Shown here: positions 31,945 through 40,867 of the stretch, piece by piece
Layout of the letters: the number at the start of each line of letters is the position of its first letter
Position numbering within the stretch: position 1 is the first letter of the stretch
From: Candidatus Avedoeria danica
GTDB lineage: Bacteria > Chloroflexota > Anaerolineae > Epilineales > Epilineaceae
DNA length: 64,000 bases
Assembly: GCA_016703025.1 (NCBI GenBank)
Contig: JADJCV010000004.1
Location: 1,429,501 to 1,493,500 of the forward strand
Reading direction: 5' to 3'
Position numbers and translations under genes: made by a program
The notes under the pieces: model-generated
Databases searched by the model: none
What the model was told of the DNA's origin: nothing
The model's input: the letters and a program-made list of their open reading frames with translations, nothing else

Positions 31945-32835
31945 ATGGACCCGCGGCCGCAACGCACCCCAACCGCACGCGCCCGGACGGTCGTGGCGGT
32001 GGCCTGCGCCGCAGCGCTCTCGGCCTGGGCCCTCGCCGGTCACGCGCCGCGCCCGGCGGTCGCGCGAGCGCCCGGGCAGGCGCCCGGACAAACGCTCGCG
32101 CCGTCACCTCCACCGCCCGGTCCCGGTCGATCGACGTTCGGCGACGCGCTGGCCGGCCTCGTGAACACGCTCCGCGCCGAACGGGGCGTCGCGGTGCTCC
32201 CGCGCGAGCGTGCGCTCGACCGCGCGGCGTCCGCCCAGGCGGCGGCGCTGGCACTTGCCGGCGGCGTGGCAGGCGACGACACGCCAAGCGGCGGTGAAGC
32301 GCTGCGCGCCGCGGTGGTGCTGGCCGGCTGGGATGCCCCGCCCGACCTTACGGCGGCCCGCGCGTACGCCGTTCGTCGCAACCTCGAGCAGGCCGCGGAC
32401 TGGCTGGCGAGCCCCGACAATCCGGACGGCGCGGCGCTCTTCGACGCAGCAGCCACCGCGCTCGGTGCGGCGACGGAGCCGTTGGCGGATGGCCGGGTTG
32501 CCTGGGTCGTCGTCGTCGCGGCCGGCGCCCCGCCACCGCCATCCGCCGGCGACGGCAGCCAAACATCCACCATCGCGATGCCCGGCGGCGTCTCCGATCC
32601 GTTGGCGCCCGCCGTCCGAACGGAAGCGCCGCCGTTCGCCGTGACCGCGCTGCCCGCTGCCCGTGGGGATGCGTTCGGTCCCGCCCTTCCGGACACCGGC
32701 GCCCTGTCGGGCGTCGACCCGCTTGCGGCGTGGACGCCGGCGCTGCAGCGCACCGCGCGCATCGTCATCGCCGTCGTGATCGGCTTGTTCGTTATCACGG
32801 CGCTGCGGTTGAGGGGTGCGGATCCGAACGGATGA
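31945..32835 (+). CDS. CAP/SCP-like secreted protein with C-terminal membrane anchor
   Basis: 296 residues. The start is ATG 31945, because a promoter -10 lies directly before it and a signal segment follows (TVVAVACAAALSAWALAG). Residues about 60-190 resemble the CAP (YkwD-type) fold: 'LVNTLRAERGVAVLPRERAL' then 'AASAQAAALA', which matches the usual 'lN..R...gl..L..d..L...A'. The catalytic-like His/Glu residues of canonical CAP domains are not obvious. Then comes a Pro/Ala-rich linker and a membrane helix at the end (RIVIAVVIGLFVITALRLRG) with a short positive tail. It is therefore likely anchored with its domain outside. The family call is moderate; function unknown. Confidence 0.7.
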   Translation: MDPRPQRTPTARARTVVAVACAAALSAWALAGHAPRPAVARAPGQAPGQTLAPSPPPPGPGRSTFGDALAGLVNTLRAERGVAVLPRERALDRAASAQAAALALAGGVAGDDTPSGGEALRAAVVLAGWDAPPDLTAARAYAVRRNLEQAADWLASPDNPDGAALFDAAATALGAATEPLADGRVAWVVVVAAGAPPPPSAGDGSQTSTIAMPGGVSDPLAPAVRTEAPPFAVTALPAARGDAFGPALPDTGALSGVDPLAAWTPALQRTARIVIAVVIGLFVITALRLRGADPNG

Positions 32836-32838
32836 ACG

Positions 32839-32872
32839 AAAAACCGGGCTGCCGACATGCGACAGCCCGGTT
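32839..32872 (-). terminator. Intrinsic terminator after tRNA-Asp
   Basis: A perfect 10-bp stem (AACCGGGCTG/CAGCCCGGTT, 11-nt loop) is followed on the minus strand by TTTTT, 4 bases past the tRNA 3' end. Confidence 0.85.
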
Positions 32873-32876
32873 CCGG

Positions 32877-32953
32877 TGGCGGGAGCGACGGGATTCGAAC
32901 CCGCGATCTTCGGCTTGACAGGCCGATGTGTTAGGCCTCTACACCACGCCCCC
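32877..32953 (-). tRNA. tRNA-Asp (GTC), CCA encoded
   Basis: A 77-base cloverleaf. The acceptor GGGGGCG pairs with CGCTCCC (one G-U). The anticodon stem is CGGCC/GGCCG-like with loop CTGTCAA, so the anticodon is GTC. The T arm is GCGGG-TTCGAAT-CCCGT. Discriminator G and CCA are encoded. It has its own promoter (33017-33046) and terminator, so it is transcribed on its own. Confidence 0.97.
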
Positions 32954-33016
32954 GTGCCCCATCCTGGCCCGCCGTTCGTCCGCCGCATTCCTGCGGCGGC
33001 ACCTCAGCGGCGGGCG

Positions 33017-33046
33017 AGGATAGCATCCAGAGCAGGCGCCTGTCAA
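33017..33046 (-). promoter_or_regulatory. Sigma-70-type promoter of tRNA-Asp
   Basis: On the minus strand a perfect -35 TTGACA (33046-33041), an 18-bp spacer ending in TGC, and -10 TATCCT (33022-33017) precede the tRNA by about 64 bases. A CCGCCGCA/TGCGGCGG hairpin lies in the leader (32980-33000). Confidence 0.8.
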
Positions 33047-33102
33047 GCGTGCGGGCGCGTGTCCATCCAAGTCGACGCTCGGCGGCCCGCGGCGGCGGTG
33101 CG

Positions 33103-34146
33103 TCAGCCGAGCAGCTGCCGGAACGCGGCGAGCGCCCGCTCGACATCGTCCGCCGTGACCTCCCAGTGCGTCACGAGCCGGAACCGGTTCCCGCCGACGC
33201 CGAAGAACCGCACCCCTTCCCCCGCCATTCGCTCCACCAGCGCGTCAACGTCGATGTCAGCGCGGTCAAGGGCGGCGACGACGATGTTCGTGCGGCCGGC
33301 GTCGGGGGCCGGCGTCACGCCGCGGAGCCCCGCGAGGCCCTCGGCCAGGCGGCGGGCGTTCGCGTGGTCGTCGGCCAGGCGGTCGACCATCGTGTCGAGG
33401 GCGACGAGGCCGGCGGCGGCCAGCACGCCGGCCTGGCGCATCCCACCGCCGAGCTGCTTGCGCGCCCGCCGCGCGGTGTCGATGAACGCCGCGGTGCCGC
33501 ACAACACGCTGCCGACGGGCGCAGCGAGCCCCTTGGACAGGCAGAACGTCACGCTGTCGGCGTCCGCGGCCAGCGCGCTGACCGGCACGCCGAGCGCGAC
33601 GGCGGCGTTGAAGATCCGCGCCCCGTCCAGGTGGACGGCCAAGCCGTGCGCGTCGGCGACGGCCCGGACGGCCCGCATGTAGGCTGCGTCCAGCACGGCG
33701 CCGCCGCAGCGATTGTGCGTGTTCTCGAGGCAGATCAGGCGCGTCACCGGGAAGTGGACGTTCGGCGTCCGAATGGCAGCCTCGACTGCCGTTATGTCGA
33801 GCGTTCCGTCGGGTCGATTCGGCAACGTGCGGGGCTGGATCCCGCCGAGCGCGGCCATGCCGCCGGCCTCATAGTAGAACGTGTGCGCCTCATCGCCGAC
33901 GATCGCCTCGTCGCCCCGCCCGCAATGGGCCAACAACGCCGCCAGGTTGCCCATCGTGCCGCTTGGCATGAACAAGCCGGCGGCCTTGCCCATCGTCTCG
34001 GCCGCCTGGCGCTCGAGGCGGTTGACGGTCGGGTCCTCGCCGAAGACGTCGTCGCCGACGTCGGCCGCGGCCATCGCGGCCCGCATCGCGGGCGTCGGGC
34101 GGGTGAGCGTGTCGCTGCGCAGGTCGACGATGCCGTCCACCGCCAT
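33103..34146 (-). CDS. ltaE: Low-specificity L-threonine aldolase
   Basis: 347 residues. This is a PLP enzyme that splits threonine or allo-threonine into glycine and acetaldehyde. It opens with the family signature 'DLRSDTLTRPTPAMR..M..A.VGDDVFGEDPTV', has 'LFMPSGTMGNLAAL' and 'HLDGARIFNAAVALG', and the PLP-binding lysine is K205 in 'FCLSKGLAAPVGS'. The length is normal for the family. ATG 34146 shares one base with the gltX stop (TGATG), so translation is coupled and it is the last gene of the long mreB-to-ltaE run. tRNA-Asp downstream has its own promoter. Confidence 0.95.
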   Translation of the reverse strand: MAVDGIVDLRSDTLTRPTPAMRAAMAAADVGDDVFGEDPTVNRLERQAAETMGKAAGLFMPSGTMGNLAALLAHCGRGDEAIVGDEAHTFYYEAGGMAALGGIQPRTLPNRPDGTLDITAVEAAIRTPNVHFPVTRLICLENTHNRCGGAVLDAAYMRAVRAVADAHGLAVHLDGARIFNAAVALGVPVSALAADADSVTFCLSKGLAAPVGSVLCGTAAFIDTARRARKQLGGGMRQAGVLAAAGLVALDTMVDRLADDHANARRLAEGLAGLRGVTPAPDAGRTNIVVAALDRADIDVDALVERMAGEGVRFFGVGGNRFRLVTHWEVTADDVERALAAFRQLLG

Positions 34147-35615
34147 CAGCCCCCCCCGCTTTCGAGGAGGTCCGCCGCCGCCACGAGCCGATCGATGACC
34201 TTCGCCTTGCCGACCATGGCCAGCGTTTCGAACAACGGTGGTGCGATCTTCTTGCCCGTCACGGCCACGCGCACCGGCTGGAAGAGCGGCCCGGGCTTCA
34301 CGCCGAGCTCATCGGATAGGGCGCGCAGCACTTCCTCTAGCTCTTCGGCCGTCCAATGGTCGACGACTGCCAGCGCCTCCGCGGTGCGGCGGAGGTTGGC
34401 GGCGACGTCGGCGGGGGTGAGCTTGTTGGGTACGAGGTCGGCCACGTCGGGGGTGACCCTCGTTGCCCAGAAGAAGTCGACCAGCGGCACTGCCTCGACG
34501 AGCGTCGTGATCCGCTCCTGGATGAGCGGCACGAGGGCGAGCACCTCGGACGAGGTCGCCTCGATTCCCGCGTCAGCGAGAAACGGCGTCAAACGCGCCG
34601 CAAGGTCGTCTGGCGCCAGGCTGCGGATGTAATGGCCGTTCATCCATTGCAGCTTGTCGGGATTCCAGGCGGCCGGCGAGACTTTGATGTCCGCCAGCGC
34701 GAAGCGCGCCGCTGCCTCGGCCGGCGTGAAGATCTCCTCGTCGCCGCTGTAGGCCCAACCGAGCAGCGCCAGGTAGTTGAACAACGCCTCCGGCAGGTAG
34801 CCGGCGGCGCGGTAGTCCCGCACCTCGGCGCCGCCATGGCGCTTGCTCAGCTTGCCCTTGCCGTCGGGCGCGAGGACGAGCGGCACGTGGCAGTAGACCG
34901 GCGGCGTCCAGCCGAACGACTCGTACAGCACGAGGTGGATCGGCGCGCTCGGGATCCACTCGTCGGCGCGCAGGACGTGCGTGATCGCCATCGCCTCGTC
35001 GTCGACGACGACGGCCAGGTGGTACGTCGGCCAGCCGTCGCTCTTCAGGACGATCGGGTCGTCCAGCTCGGCCAGGTCGAACGCGATCTCGCCGCGCAGG
35101 ACGTCGGACAGCGTCCGCGTGCCCGCGAGCGGCATCGCCAGCCGGACGGTATGGCGACCGCCCTCCGCCCGCTTGGCGGCGACCTCGTCCGCGCTCAGGT
35201 TGCGGCAGTGCCGATCGTATCGCCCCTTCAGCTTGCCGAGCTCGCGTGCCCGGCGCACCTCGTCCAACCGCTCGGGCGTGCAGAAGCAGCGGTACGCCTT
35301 GCCGCCGGCGATCAACGCGTCGACGCGCTCGCGATACCGCTCGATCCGCTCGCTCTGCATGTACGGGCCGAACGCACCGCCCGTGAACGGCCCCTCGTCC
35401 GGCGTGATCCCGAGCCAGTCCAGCGCCGCTCGCTGGTCGTCCAACGCCTCGGCCACGAACCGACTGCGGTCCGTGTCCTCGACGCGCCAGACGAACGACC
35501 CGCCGTGCGCGCGCGCGAACAGCCAGTTGAAGACCGCGGTGCGGGCGTTGCCGACGTGGAAGAAGCCCGTCGGCGAGGGCGCGATGCGCACGCGGACGGG
35601 AGTGGGTGCGGACAT
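34146..35615 (-). CDS. gltX: Glutamyl-tRNA synthetase
   Basis: 489 residues, class I aminoacyl-tRNA synthetase that charges tRNA-Glu (and in many bacteria tRNA-Gln). The HIGH-type motif is 'APSPTGFFHVGNARTAVFNW'. The KMSKS-type motif is 'KLSKRHG', preceded by 'PDGKG'. 'RVEDTDRSR' is the typical Glu-specific strand. The C-terminal anticodon-binding domain ends 'GPLFQPVRVAVTGKKIAPPL'. ATG 35615 follows GGAG (spacing 6). It lies 18 bp after rodA in the same direction, so it is read with the cell-shape operon. Confidence 0.97.
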   Translation of the reverse strand: MSAPTPVRVRIAPSPTGFFHVGNARTAVFNWLFARAHGGSFVWRVEDTDRSRFVAEALDDQRAALDWLGITPDEGPFTGGAFGPYMQSERIERYRERVDALIAGGKAYRCFCTPERLDEVRRARELGKLKGRYDRHCRNLSADEVAAKRAEGGRHTVRLAMPLAGTRTLSDVLRGEIAFDLAELDDPIVLKSDGWPTYHLAVVVDDEAMAITHVLRADEWIPSAPIHLVLYESFGWTPPVYCHVPLVLAPDGKGKLSKRHGGAEVRDYRAAGYLPEALFNYLALLGWAYSGDEEIFTPAEAAARFALADIKVSPAAWNPDKLQWMNGHYIRSLAPDDLAARLTPFLADAGIEATSSEVLALVPLIQERITTLVEAVPLVDFFWATRVTPDVADLVPNKLTPADVAANLRRTAEALAVVDHWTAEELEEVLRALSDELGVKPGPLFQPVRVAVTGKKIAPPLFETLAMVGKAKVIDRLVAAADLLESGGG

Positions 35616-35633
35616 GCTGGTCTCCGTTTCAGG

Positions 35634-36779
35634 TTACGAGAACTCCAACGGCCGCCGGCACATCCGCACGGACTGCACGAGCCCGAGCGCGACCATCGCC
35701 GTCAGCAGGCTCGAGCCGCCGTAGGACATGAACGGCAGGCTGAGGCCGGTCGGCGGCACGACCTGCAACACGACGCCGATGTGGATCAGCGCTTGGCCGA
35801 AGAGGTACGTTGCGACGCCCGTGCAGATGAGCGCACCGGTGGAGTCGAGGGCGGTCGAGGCGGAGCGCAGGATGCGCAGCACGATGAAGCCGAGGAGGGC
35901 GACGGCGACGGCGCTGCCGACGACGCCGAGTTCCTCGGCGATGAGCGCATAGATGGCGTCGGAGTGGAGCACCGGCACGAACCCGCCCTGTGACTGCGAG
36001 CCCTGCGCGTAGCCGATGCCGAGCAGCCCGCCGTTGCCGACCGCGATGAGCGCCTGCCGGCTCTGGTAGCCGGGCACGATCATGTCGGCGAAGCGCGCCA
36101 GCCAGTGCTCGTAGAGCAGCCCCATCCGGAAGCTGAGCGCGATGAGCGGCCCGGCCGGCAGGACGAGGAGGCCAAGGTGCAGCATCCGCGCTCCGGCCGC
36201 GAACGTGATGCCGAGCCAGATCAGCGACAGGACGACGGCCGTCGAGAGGTTGGGCTGCATGAGGATCAGGCCGACGGGCACCGCGATCATGCCGATCGCC
36301 CCGAGGAGGACGCGCGGCCGGCGGACATCGTAGCGGCTGTAATAGGCGGAAAGCGCCACGATCATCACGACCTTCATCAGCTCACTCGGCTGGATCGTCA
36401 GGATCCCGATCTGAAAGCCCCGCCGCGCGCCGAGTACCGTGACGCCGAAGACGAGGACGAGCCCGAGCGCGGCAACGAACACCCCATAGAGCGGCAGCGC
36501 GAACGCCGCCAGCGTGCGGTAGTCGCTGGCGCTGACGAGACCGTACAGTACGAGCCCGAGCGCCGCGAACACGATCTGCTTGTAGACGTAGTCCTCCCAC
36601 CACACGCTCGTCATCCCGCCGCGCAGCGTCGCGCTGTAGATCATCGCCACGCCGAACGCGACGGCCGCAGCGACGGCGAGCGTCATCAGCCAGTCGAAGG
36701 TGCGCAGCTTGCGCCACATCGCCTCCGGCATGGACGCCGTCGCCGGCCGCGGCAGACGCCCGACGAGCGCGCGGTTCAC
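35634..36779 (-). CDS. rodA: RodA, SEDS-family peptidoglycan glycosyltransferase
   Basis: 381 residues and about ten membrane segments. RodA polymerises lipid-linked peptidoglycan precursors during side-wall growth, working with PBP2 and MreBCD. Family marks are 'GFQIGILTIQPSELMKV' and 'LMQPNLSTAVVL'. The conserved periplasmic loop is 'ALIAVGNGGLLGIGYAQGSQ', and the C-terminal signature is 'VVPPTGLSLPFMSYGGSSLL'. The GTG start at 36779 overlaps the minE stop by 4 bp. FtsW has the same fold; the setting beside mrdA and mreBCD favours RodA. Confidence 0.95.
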   Translation of the reverse strand: MNRALVGRLPRPATASMPEAMWRKLRTFDWLMTLAVAAAVAFGVAMIYSATLRGGMTSVWWEDYVYKQIVFAALGLVLYGLVSASDYRTLAAFALPLYGVFVAALGLVLVFGVTVLGARRGFQIGILTIQPSELMKVVMIVALSAYYSRYDVRRPRVLLGAIGMIAVPVGLILMQPNLSTAVVLSLIWLGITFAAGARMLHLGLLVLPAGPLIALSFRMGLLYEHWLARFADMIVPGYQSRQALIAVGNGGLLGIGYAQGSQSQGGFVPVLHSDAIYALIAEELGVVGSAVAVALLGFIVLRILRSASTALDSTGALICTGVATYLFGQALIHIGVVLQVVPPTGLSLPFMSYGGSSLLTAMVALGLVQSVRMCRRPLEFS

Positions 36780-37063
36780 CGGCCGCCCCCTCCCGTCCCG
36801 CCGCCCCCGCCACCCGCCCGCCCGAGCGGGATCTCGGCCACCAAGCGCCCGCCCTGCTCCAACTTCACCTCGACGTCGGCGTTCGCGATGTCGACATGGC
36901 GCGAGATCACGGCGATGATCTCATCGCGGATCAGCTCGAGCTGCGCCGGCGTCAGGCGCGCGCGGTCGTACTCCAGCACGACCTTCAGCCGCTCCTTGGC
37001 CACCCGGCCGGATGCGTCGGACGGAGGTCCCGGACGGCCCATCAAGCGATCAAGAAAGCCCAT
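36776..37063 (-). CDS. minE: MinE, cell-division topological specificity factor
   Basis: 95 residues from ATG 37063, chosen because GGAGG lies 6 bases before it; a GTG two codons earlier overlaps the minD stop. The N-terminus 'MGFLDRLMGR' is the membrane-targeting helix. The MinD-activating part and dimer fold are 'AKERLKVVLEYDRARLTPAQ', 'RDEIIAVISRHVDIANADV' and 'EVKLEQGG'. MinE stimulates MinD ATPase and restricts the inhibitor to the poles. The tail is glycine-rich (GRAGGGGGGTGGGGR), which is not usual for MinE. Confidence 0.95.
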   Translation of the reverse strand: MGFLDRLMGRPGPPSDASGRVAKERLKVVLEYDRARLTPAQLELIRDEIIAVISRHVDIANADVEVKLEQGGRLVAEIPLGRAGGGGGGTGGGGR

Positions 37064-37065
37064 GG

Positions 37066-37896
37066 TCACCCTCCGTCCGGTCCGGCTCGGAACAGGTTGC
37101 TCAGGCTCTTGAGGAACCCCTTGGCCTCGACTTCGTCCAGCGCCATGAGCGGCACGGTCTCGCCTTCGATGCGGGCCGCGATGTTGTGGAACGCCCGGCC
37201 GGCGCGCGACGACGCGTCAAGGGCCACCGGCTCGCCGCGGTTCGTCGCGGCCACGATGCCGGCGTCCTCGGGCACGACGCCCAGGATGTCGACGCGCAGG
37301 ATGTCGAGAACGTCCGCCGTGGACATCATGTCGCCGCGCGCCACGAGGTCGGGCTTGATCCGGTTCAGAATCAGGACCGGCGCCGGCTTGCCGGCGGCCT
37401 CGACGAGGCCGACGATCCGGTCGGCGTCGCGGACGGCGGACACCTCGGGCGTCGTCACCAGGATCACGCGATCGGCCGGCGCAAGCGCGTTGCGGAAGCC
37501 CTGCTCGATGCCGGCCGGCGAATCGACGAGGATGTAGTCGACATGCGCGCGCAGGTCCTCGCACACCTGCACCATCTCCTCTTGCGACACGTCGTCCTTG
37601 TCGGAGTGCTGATCGGCCGCCAGCATGAGCAGGCCCGGCACGCGCTTGTCGCGGATCAGCGCCCGTTCCGCATCGACGACGCCGCGTACGACGTGCATGA
37701 GGTTGTAGACGACGCGGTTCTCGAGGCCCATCACGACGTCGAGGTTGCGCAGCCCGATGTCGGCGTCGATGACCGCCACCGTCCGCCCCCGCCGTGCGAG
37801 CGCCACACCGATGTTCGCCGTCGTCGTCGTCTTGCCGACGCCGCCCTTGCCGGACGTGATCGTGAAGACTTGGGCGCGTTGGGACTGTTCGTCCAT
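37066..37896 (-). CDS. minD: MinD, septum-site-determining ATPase
   Basis: 276 residues. The deviant Walker A motif is 'TSGKGGVGKTTTTANIG', followed by 'VIDADIGLRNLDVVMGLENR', 'YILVDSPAGIEQGF' and 'VTTPEVSAVRDADR', all MinD marks. The C-terminal amphipathic membrane helix is 'KGFLKSLSNLFR'. MinD binds the membrane in its ATP form, recruits MinC and is released by MinE. It lies 156 bp downstream of minC, the only sizeable gap in this run. Confidence 0.97.
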   Translation of the reverse strand: MDEQSQRAQVFTITSGKGGVGKTTTTANIGVALARRGRTVAVIDADIGLRNLDVVMGLENRVVYNLMHVVRGVVDAERALIRDKRVPGLLMLAADQHSDKDDVSQEEMVQVCEDLRAHVDYILVDSPAGIEQGFRNALAPADRVILVTTPEVSAVRDADRIVGLVEAAGKPAPVLILNRIKPDLVARGDMMSTADVLDILRVDILGVVPEDAGIVAATNRGEPVALDASSRAGRAFHNIAARIEGETVPLMALDEVEAKGFLKSLSNLFRAGPDGG

Positions 37897-38007
37897 GGAT
37901 GGTGGCTCCGGGAGTGGGTTGGGGTCGAGGGGCCCGTGGTGGCCGAGGCAGGGCGGGCACGGGGACCCGCCCGTACATGGATCATGCGGCTTGCAGCGGT
38001 ATCCTGA

Positions 38008-38052
<45 letters not shown>

Positions 38053-38055
<3 letters not shown>

Positions 38056-38691
38056 TCGCCATCCTTCGACCACGATCCGGCCGTCGACCTCACGCGCCAC
38101 TTCCGGCACCGGCACACGGTCCGGCTCCTCGGGCGCGCGGGCGAGCGCCGGTCCGATCCGCAGCTGCGTCGGCGCGAGGTCGAGCGCACAGACCATCGCC
38201 CCGGCGCTCGTCAACCCGGCCTCGACGGTGCCGCGCAGCCGTCCCCAGACGATGACATGGCCGCCGGCGATGATCTCGGCGCCCGGGTTCACGTCACCCA
38301 GGACGATGACCGACCCATCATGGCTGATCCGCTGCCCGCCGCGCAAGGTGCGCTCCACCAGCAGCACGCCTTCGGCGGCGGCCGGGGCGGGCGCTGCCGG
38401 CGCCGGCGCGGCGGTCCGCCCGCCGATGGAGACCTCGATGAGCGACATCCCGGCCGCGGCCACCTTTTCCGCCAGACGGGCGACGAGCAACGGATCCAGC
38501 GGCCCCGGCTTGACCTCGACCGCGGTCGGCGCGCCGGCGAAGAAGGTCCGGCCGCGCCGCGCCAACTGGGCGTCGAGGCTGGCGAGGATGTCGTCCGGCG
38601 CTTCGCGGCTGTCGACGGTGATCGTCACGGTGTTGCCACGGCCCTTGATCGTCACCGGCGGCTTGGGCGGCAGCGGGACTTCCTGGCTCAT
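38053..38691 (-). CDS. minC: MinC, septum-site-determining inhibitor
   Basis: 212 residues from ATG 38691, which overlaps the mrdA stop by 4 bp (ATGA). MinC blocks FtsZ assembly away from mid-cell. The N-terminal domain (about 12-100) begins 'VTIKGRGNTVTITVDSRE'. A short Ala/Pro linker leads to the C-terminal beta-helix that binds MinD: 'VERTLRGGQRISHDGSVIVL', 'GDVNPGAEIIAGGHVIVWG' and 'RLRGTVEAG'. The C-terminus 'GRIVVEGWR' reaches its stop at the edge of the trinucleotide repeat. Confidence 0.95.
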
Positions 38692-40865
38692 CGGTCGCCC
38701 CCTGAGGGTGGAGCGTCGGCCGCGGTGCCGTCCGCCCGCGGCGCCGACGGCCCTTGGCCGGGCGCTTGGGCATCGGCCTCGGCCGTCGGGCACGGCGGCG
38801 AGGTGCACGGCGTCGCTTCCGGGGCGGGCTGCGGGATGCCGAAGTACGTCCGCAACACCTCGGCGGCAATCGGCGCGGCCACCTGCGAGCCCTCGATGAT
38901 GTGGTCCAGACCGCGGCCGTCGACGAACACGGCCAACGCGATCTCGGGCTTGTCGTATGGGGCGAAGGCGACAAACCAGGCATGGGTCAGCAGGTTGCCG
39001 TAGCGGTCGGTCCGTACGGTTGGCTTGCCGTCCTTGCCGGTGAACACGTCGGCGAACTCGGCCGTGCCCGTCTTGCCGGCGATCGCGACCTGCGGCGGCA
39101 TGCCGGCCCACGAGGCCGTGCCGCCGGGCAGCACCGCCTGTCGCATCCCCTCGCGCACGAGCGCGAGGTGCGCCGGGTCGACGGGCACCTGCCGGATCAC
39201 TCCGCCCGGCACGCGGCGCGGGTCGTCGCGGCCGTTGACGTCCGCAACGCGCGTCACGAGGTGCGGCCGATAGAGCGTCCCGCCGTTCGCCACCGCGGCC
39301 GTCGCGTTCGCCATCTGGAGGGGCGTCGCCAGCGAGTAGCTCTGGCCGATGCCCATGTTGTAGGTCTGGCCGGTGCCCCAGTACTCGTCGTTGTGGGCCG
39401 CCAGCCACCGCTTGTCCGGCACGAGCCCCTCGACCTCGCCGACGAGCTCGATGTCCGTCAGCGCACCCAGGCCGAACGCCATGGCGTAGCGGCCAAGCCG
39501 GTCGCTCCCAAGGCCCGCCTGGTTCGCCCCACCCTCGTAATAGCCGCCGGCGACCTCGTAGAAGAAGACGTCGCACGATTGGGCCAGCGCGCCGACGACG
39601 TTCAGCGACCCGTGCCCGCCGCGATTCCAGCACACGAACTGCTGGCGCGCCGCGGGGTTGTAGGCGTGCGGCAGGTAGATGGCGCCGGGATCGACGATCC
39701 GCGTCTGGCCCGTGATCACACCTTCCTGCAGGGCGGCGGAGGCGGTGATGATCTTGTAGGTCGAGCCCGGCGGCTGGCCGGTGATGGCCCGATTGACCAA
39801 GGGCAGATCGGGATCGGTCAGCAGCTTGACGAACGCCTCGGGCGAGGCGCCCGTCGAAAACATGTTGTTGTCGAACGTCGGCAGCGTCACCAGTGCCCGT
39901 ACGGCACCATCCCGCGGGTCGATCGCCACGACGGCGCCGCTCTTCGAGCCCGACTTTCGGAGTCCGCGCGCCAACGCTTCCTCCGCCGCCTGCTGGAACG
40001 TCAGGTCGATCGCGAGTTCGAGGTTGTCGCCCGGCACGGGCTCGCGCCGCGTCGTCTCCAGCCGCCGCAGTGGGCGCCCGTGGGCGTCGACGACGACGAT
40101 CTGCTCCCCTTTCTGGCCACGCAGCACGTCCTCATACTTGGCCTCGATCCCGCTCCGGCCGACGCTGTCGTATACCCGATAGTCCTTGGCGAGGTAGCCG
40201 TCGACCTCCTCCTCGGGGATCGCGCCGGTGAAGCCGAGGATGTGGGCCAGCGTCGGACCCGCCGGGTACTCGCGCACGCTCGACTCGGTCACGAGGACGC
40301 CGGGCAGATCGCCCTGCCGCTCCATCAACCGAAAAGCGGCATCGCGCGGCACGTTGCGGTCGATCGGAATCGGTTGCCATCCGGCCCAGACGGTCTCGCC
40401 TTCGTCGTTGACGGGCATGAGCCGGATGATGCTGCGCGGCGCTGCGAACATCGCCCGCACCGCGTCGTCCTGCGCGCCGCCTTGCGCGTCCCGCGGTCCG
40501 GACCGGCCGACGCGCACGCTGGCGGCACGCGGATAGACCGACATGCCGACCCGCTCCGCGACGGTGTTCAGCACGTGCTCGCGGGCCTCGGCGGAAATGT
40601 CCGCCAAGGCACCCGGCACGATGGACACCGTGAAGCGCGGGCGGTTGAAGACCACCTGTTCGCCCTTGCTGTCGTAGACCACGCCCCGGTCGGCCTCGAT
40701 CTCCTGGGCCACGTAGCGGTTGTTGCGTGCGTCCGTGCGCAGCTCGGCGCCGCGGATCACCTGGATCTGCCACTGGCGGCCGAGAAGCGACGCCAGCGCG
40801 ACGACGACGATCACCCGCAGGCCGATCAAGCGCGTGGAGCGGAGCGGACCCGGAACGCCGGCCAT
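38688..40865 (-). CDS. mrdA: Penicillin-binding protein 2, elongation transpeptidase
   Basis: 725 residues from ATG 40865, two bases after the mreD stop; an upstream in-frame start would overlap mreD. One N-terminal membrane helix (LIGLRVIVVVALASLLGRQW) is followed by a dimerisation domain and the transpeptidase domain. The active-site serine is S368 in 'GSTYK'. The second motif is 'SCD' (in AQSCDVFFYE) and the third is 'KTG' in 'AGKTGTAEF'. It cross-links side-wall peptidoglycan together with RodA. The C-terminal tail is Pro/Ala-rich. Overlap with minC links elongation to division-site genes. Confidence 0.95.
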   Translation of the reverse strand: MAGVPGPLRSTRLIGLRVIVVVALASLLGRQWQIQVIRGAELRTDARNNRYVAQEIEADRGVVYDSKGEQVVFNRPRFTVSIVPGALADISAEAREHVLNTVAERVGMSVYPRAASVRVGRSGPRDAQGGAQDDAVRAMFAAPRSIIRLMPVNDEGETVWAGWQPIPIDRNVPRDAAFRLMERQGDLPGVLVTESSVREYPAGPTLAHILGFTGAIPEEEVDGYLAKDYRVYDSVGRSGIEAKYEDVLRGQKGEQIVVVDAHGRPLRRLETTRREPVPGDNLELAIDLTFQQAAEEALARGLRKSGSKSGAVVAIDPRDGAVRALVTLPTFDNNMFSTGASPEAFVKLLTDPDLPLVNRAITGQPPGSTYKIITASAALQEGVITGQTRIVDPGAIYLPHAYNPAARQQFVCWNRGGHGSLNVVGALAQSCDVFFYEVAGGYYEGGANQAGLGSDRLGRYAMAFGLGALTDIELVGEVEGLVPDKRWLAAHNDEYWGTGQTYNMGIGQSYSLATPLQMANATAAVANGGTLYRPHLVTRVADVNGRDDPRRVPGGVIRQVPVDPAHLALVREGMRQAVLPGGTASWAGMPPQVAIAGKTGTAEFADVFTGKDGKPTVRTDRYGNLLTHAWFVAFAPYDKPEIALAVFVDGRGLDHIIEGSQVAAPIAAEVLRTYFGIPQPAPEATPCTSPPCPTAEADAQAPGQGPSAPRADGTAADAPPSGGDR

Positions 40866-40867
40866 GA

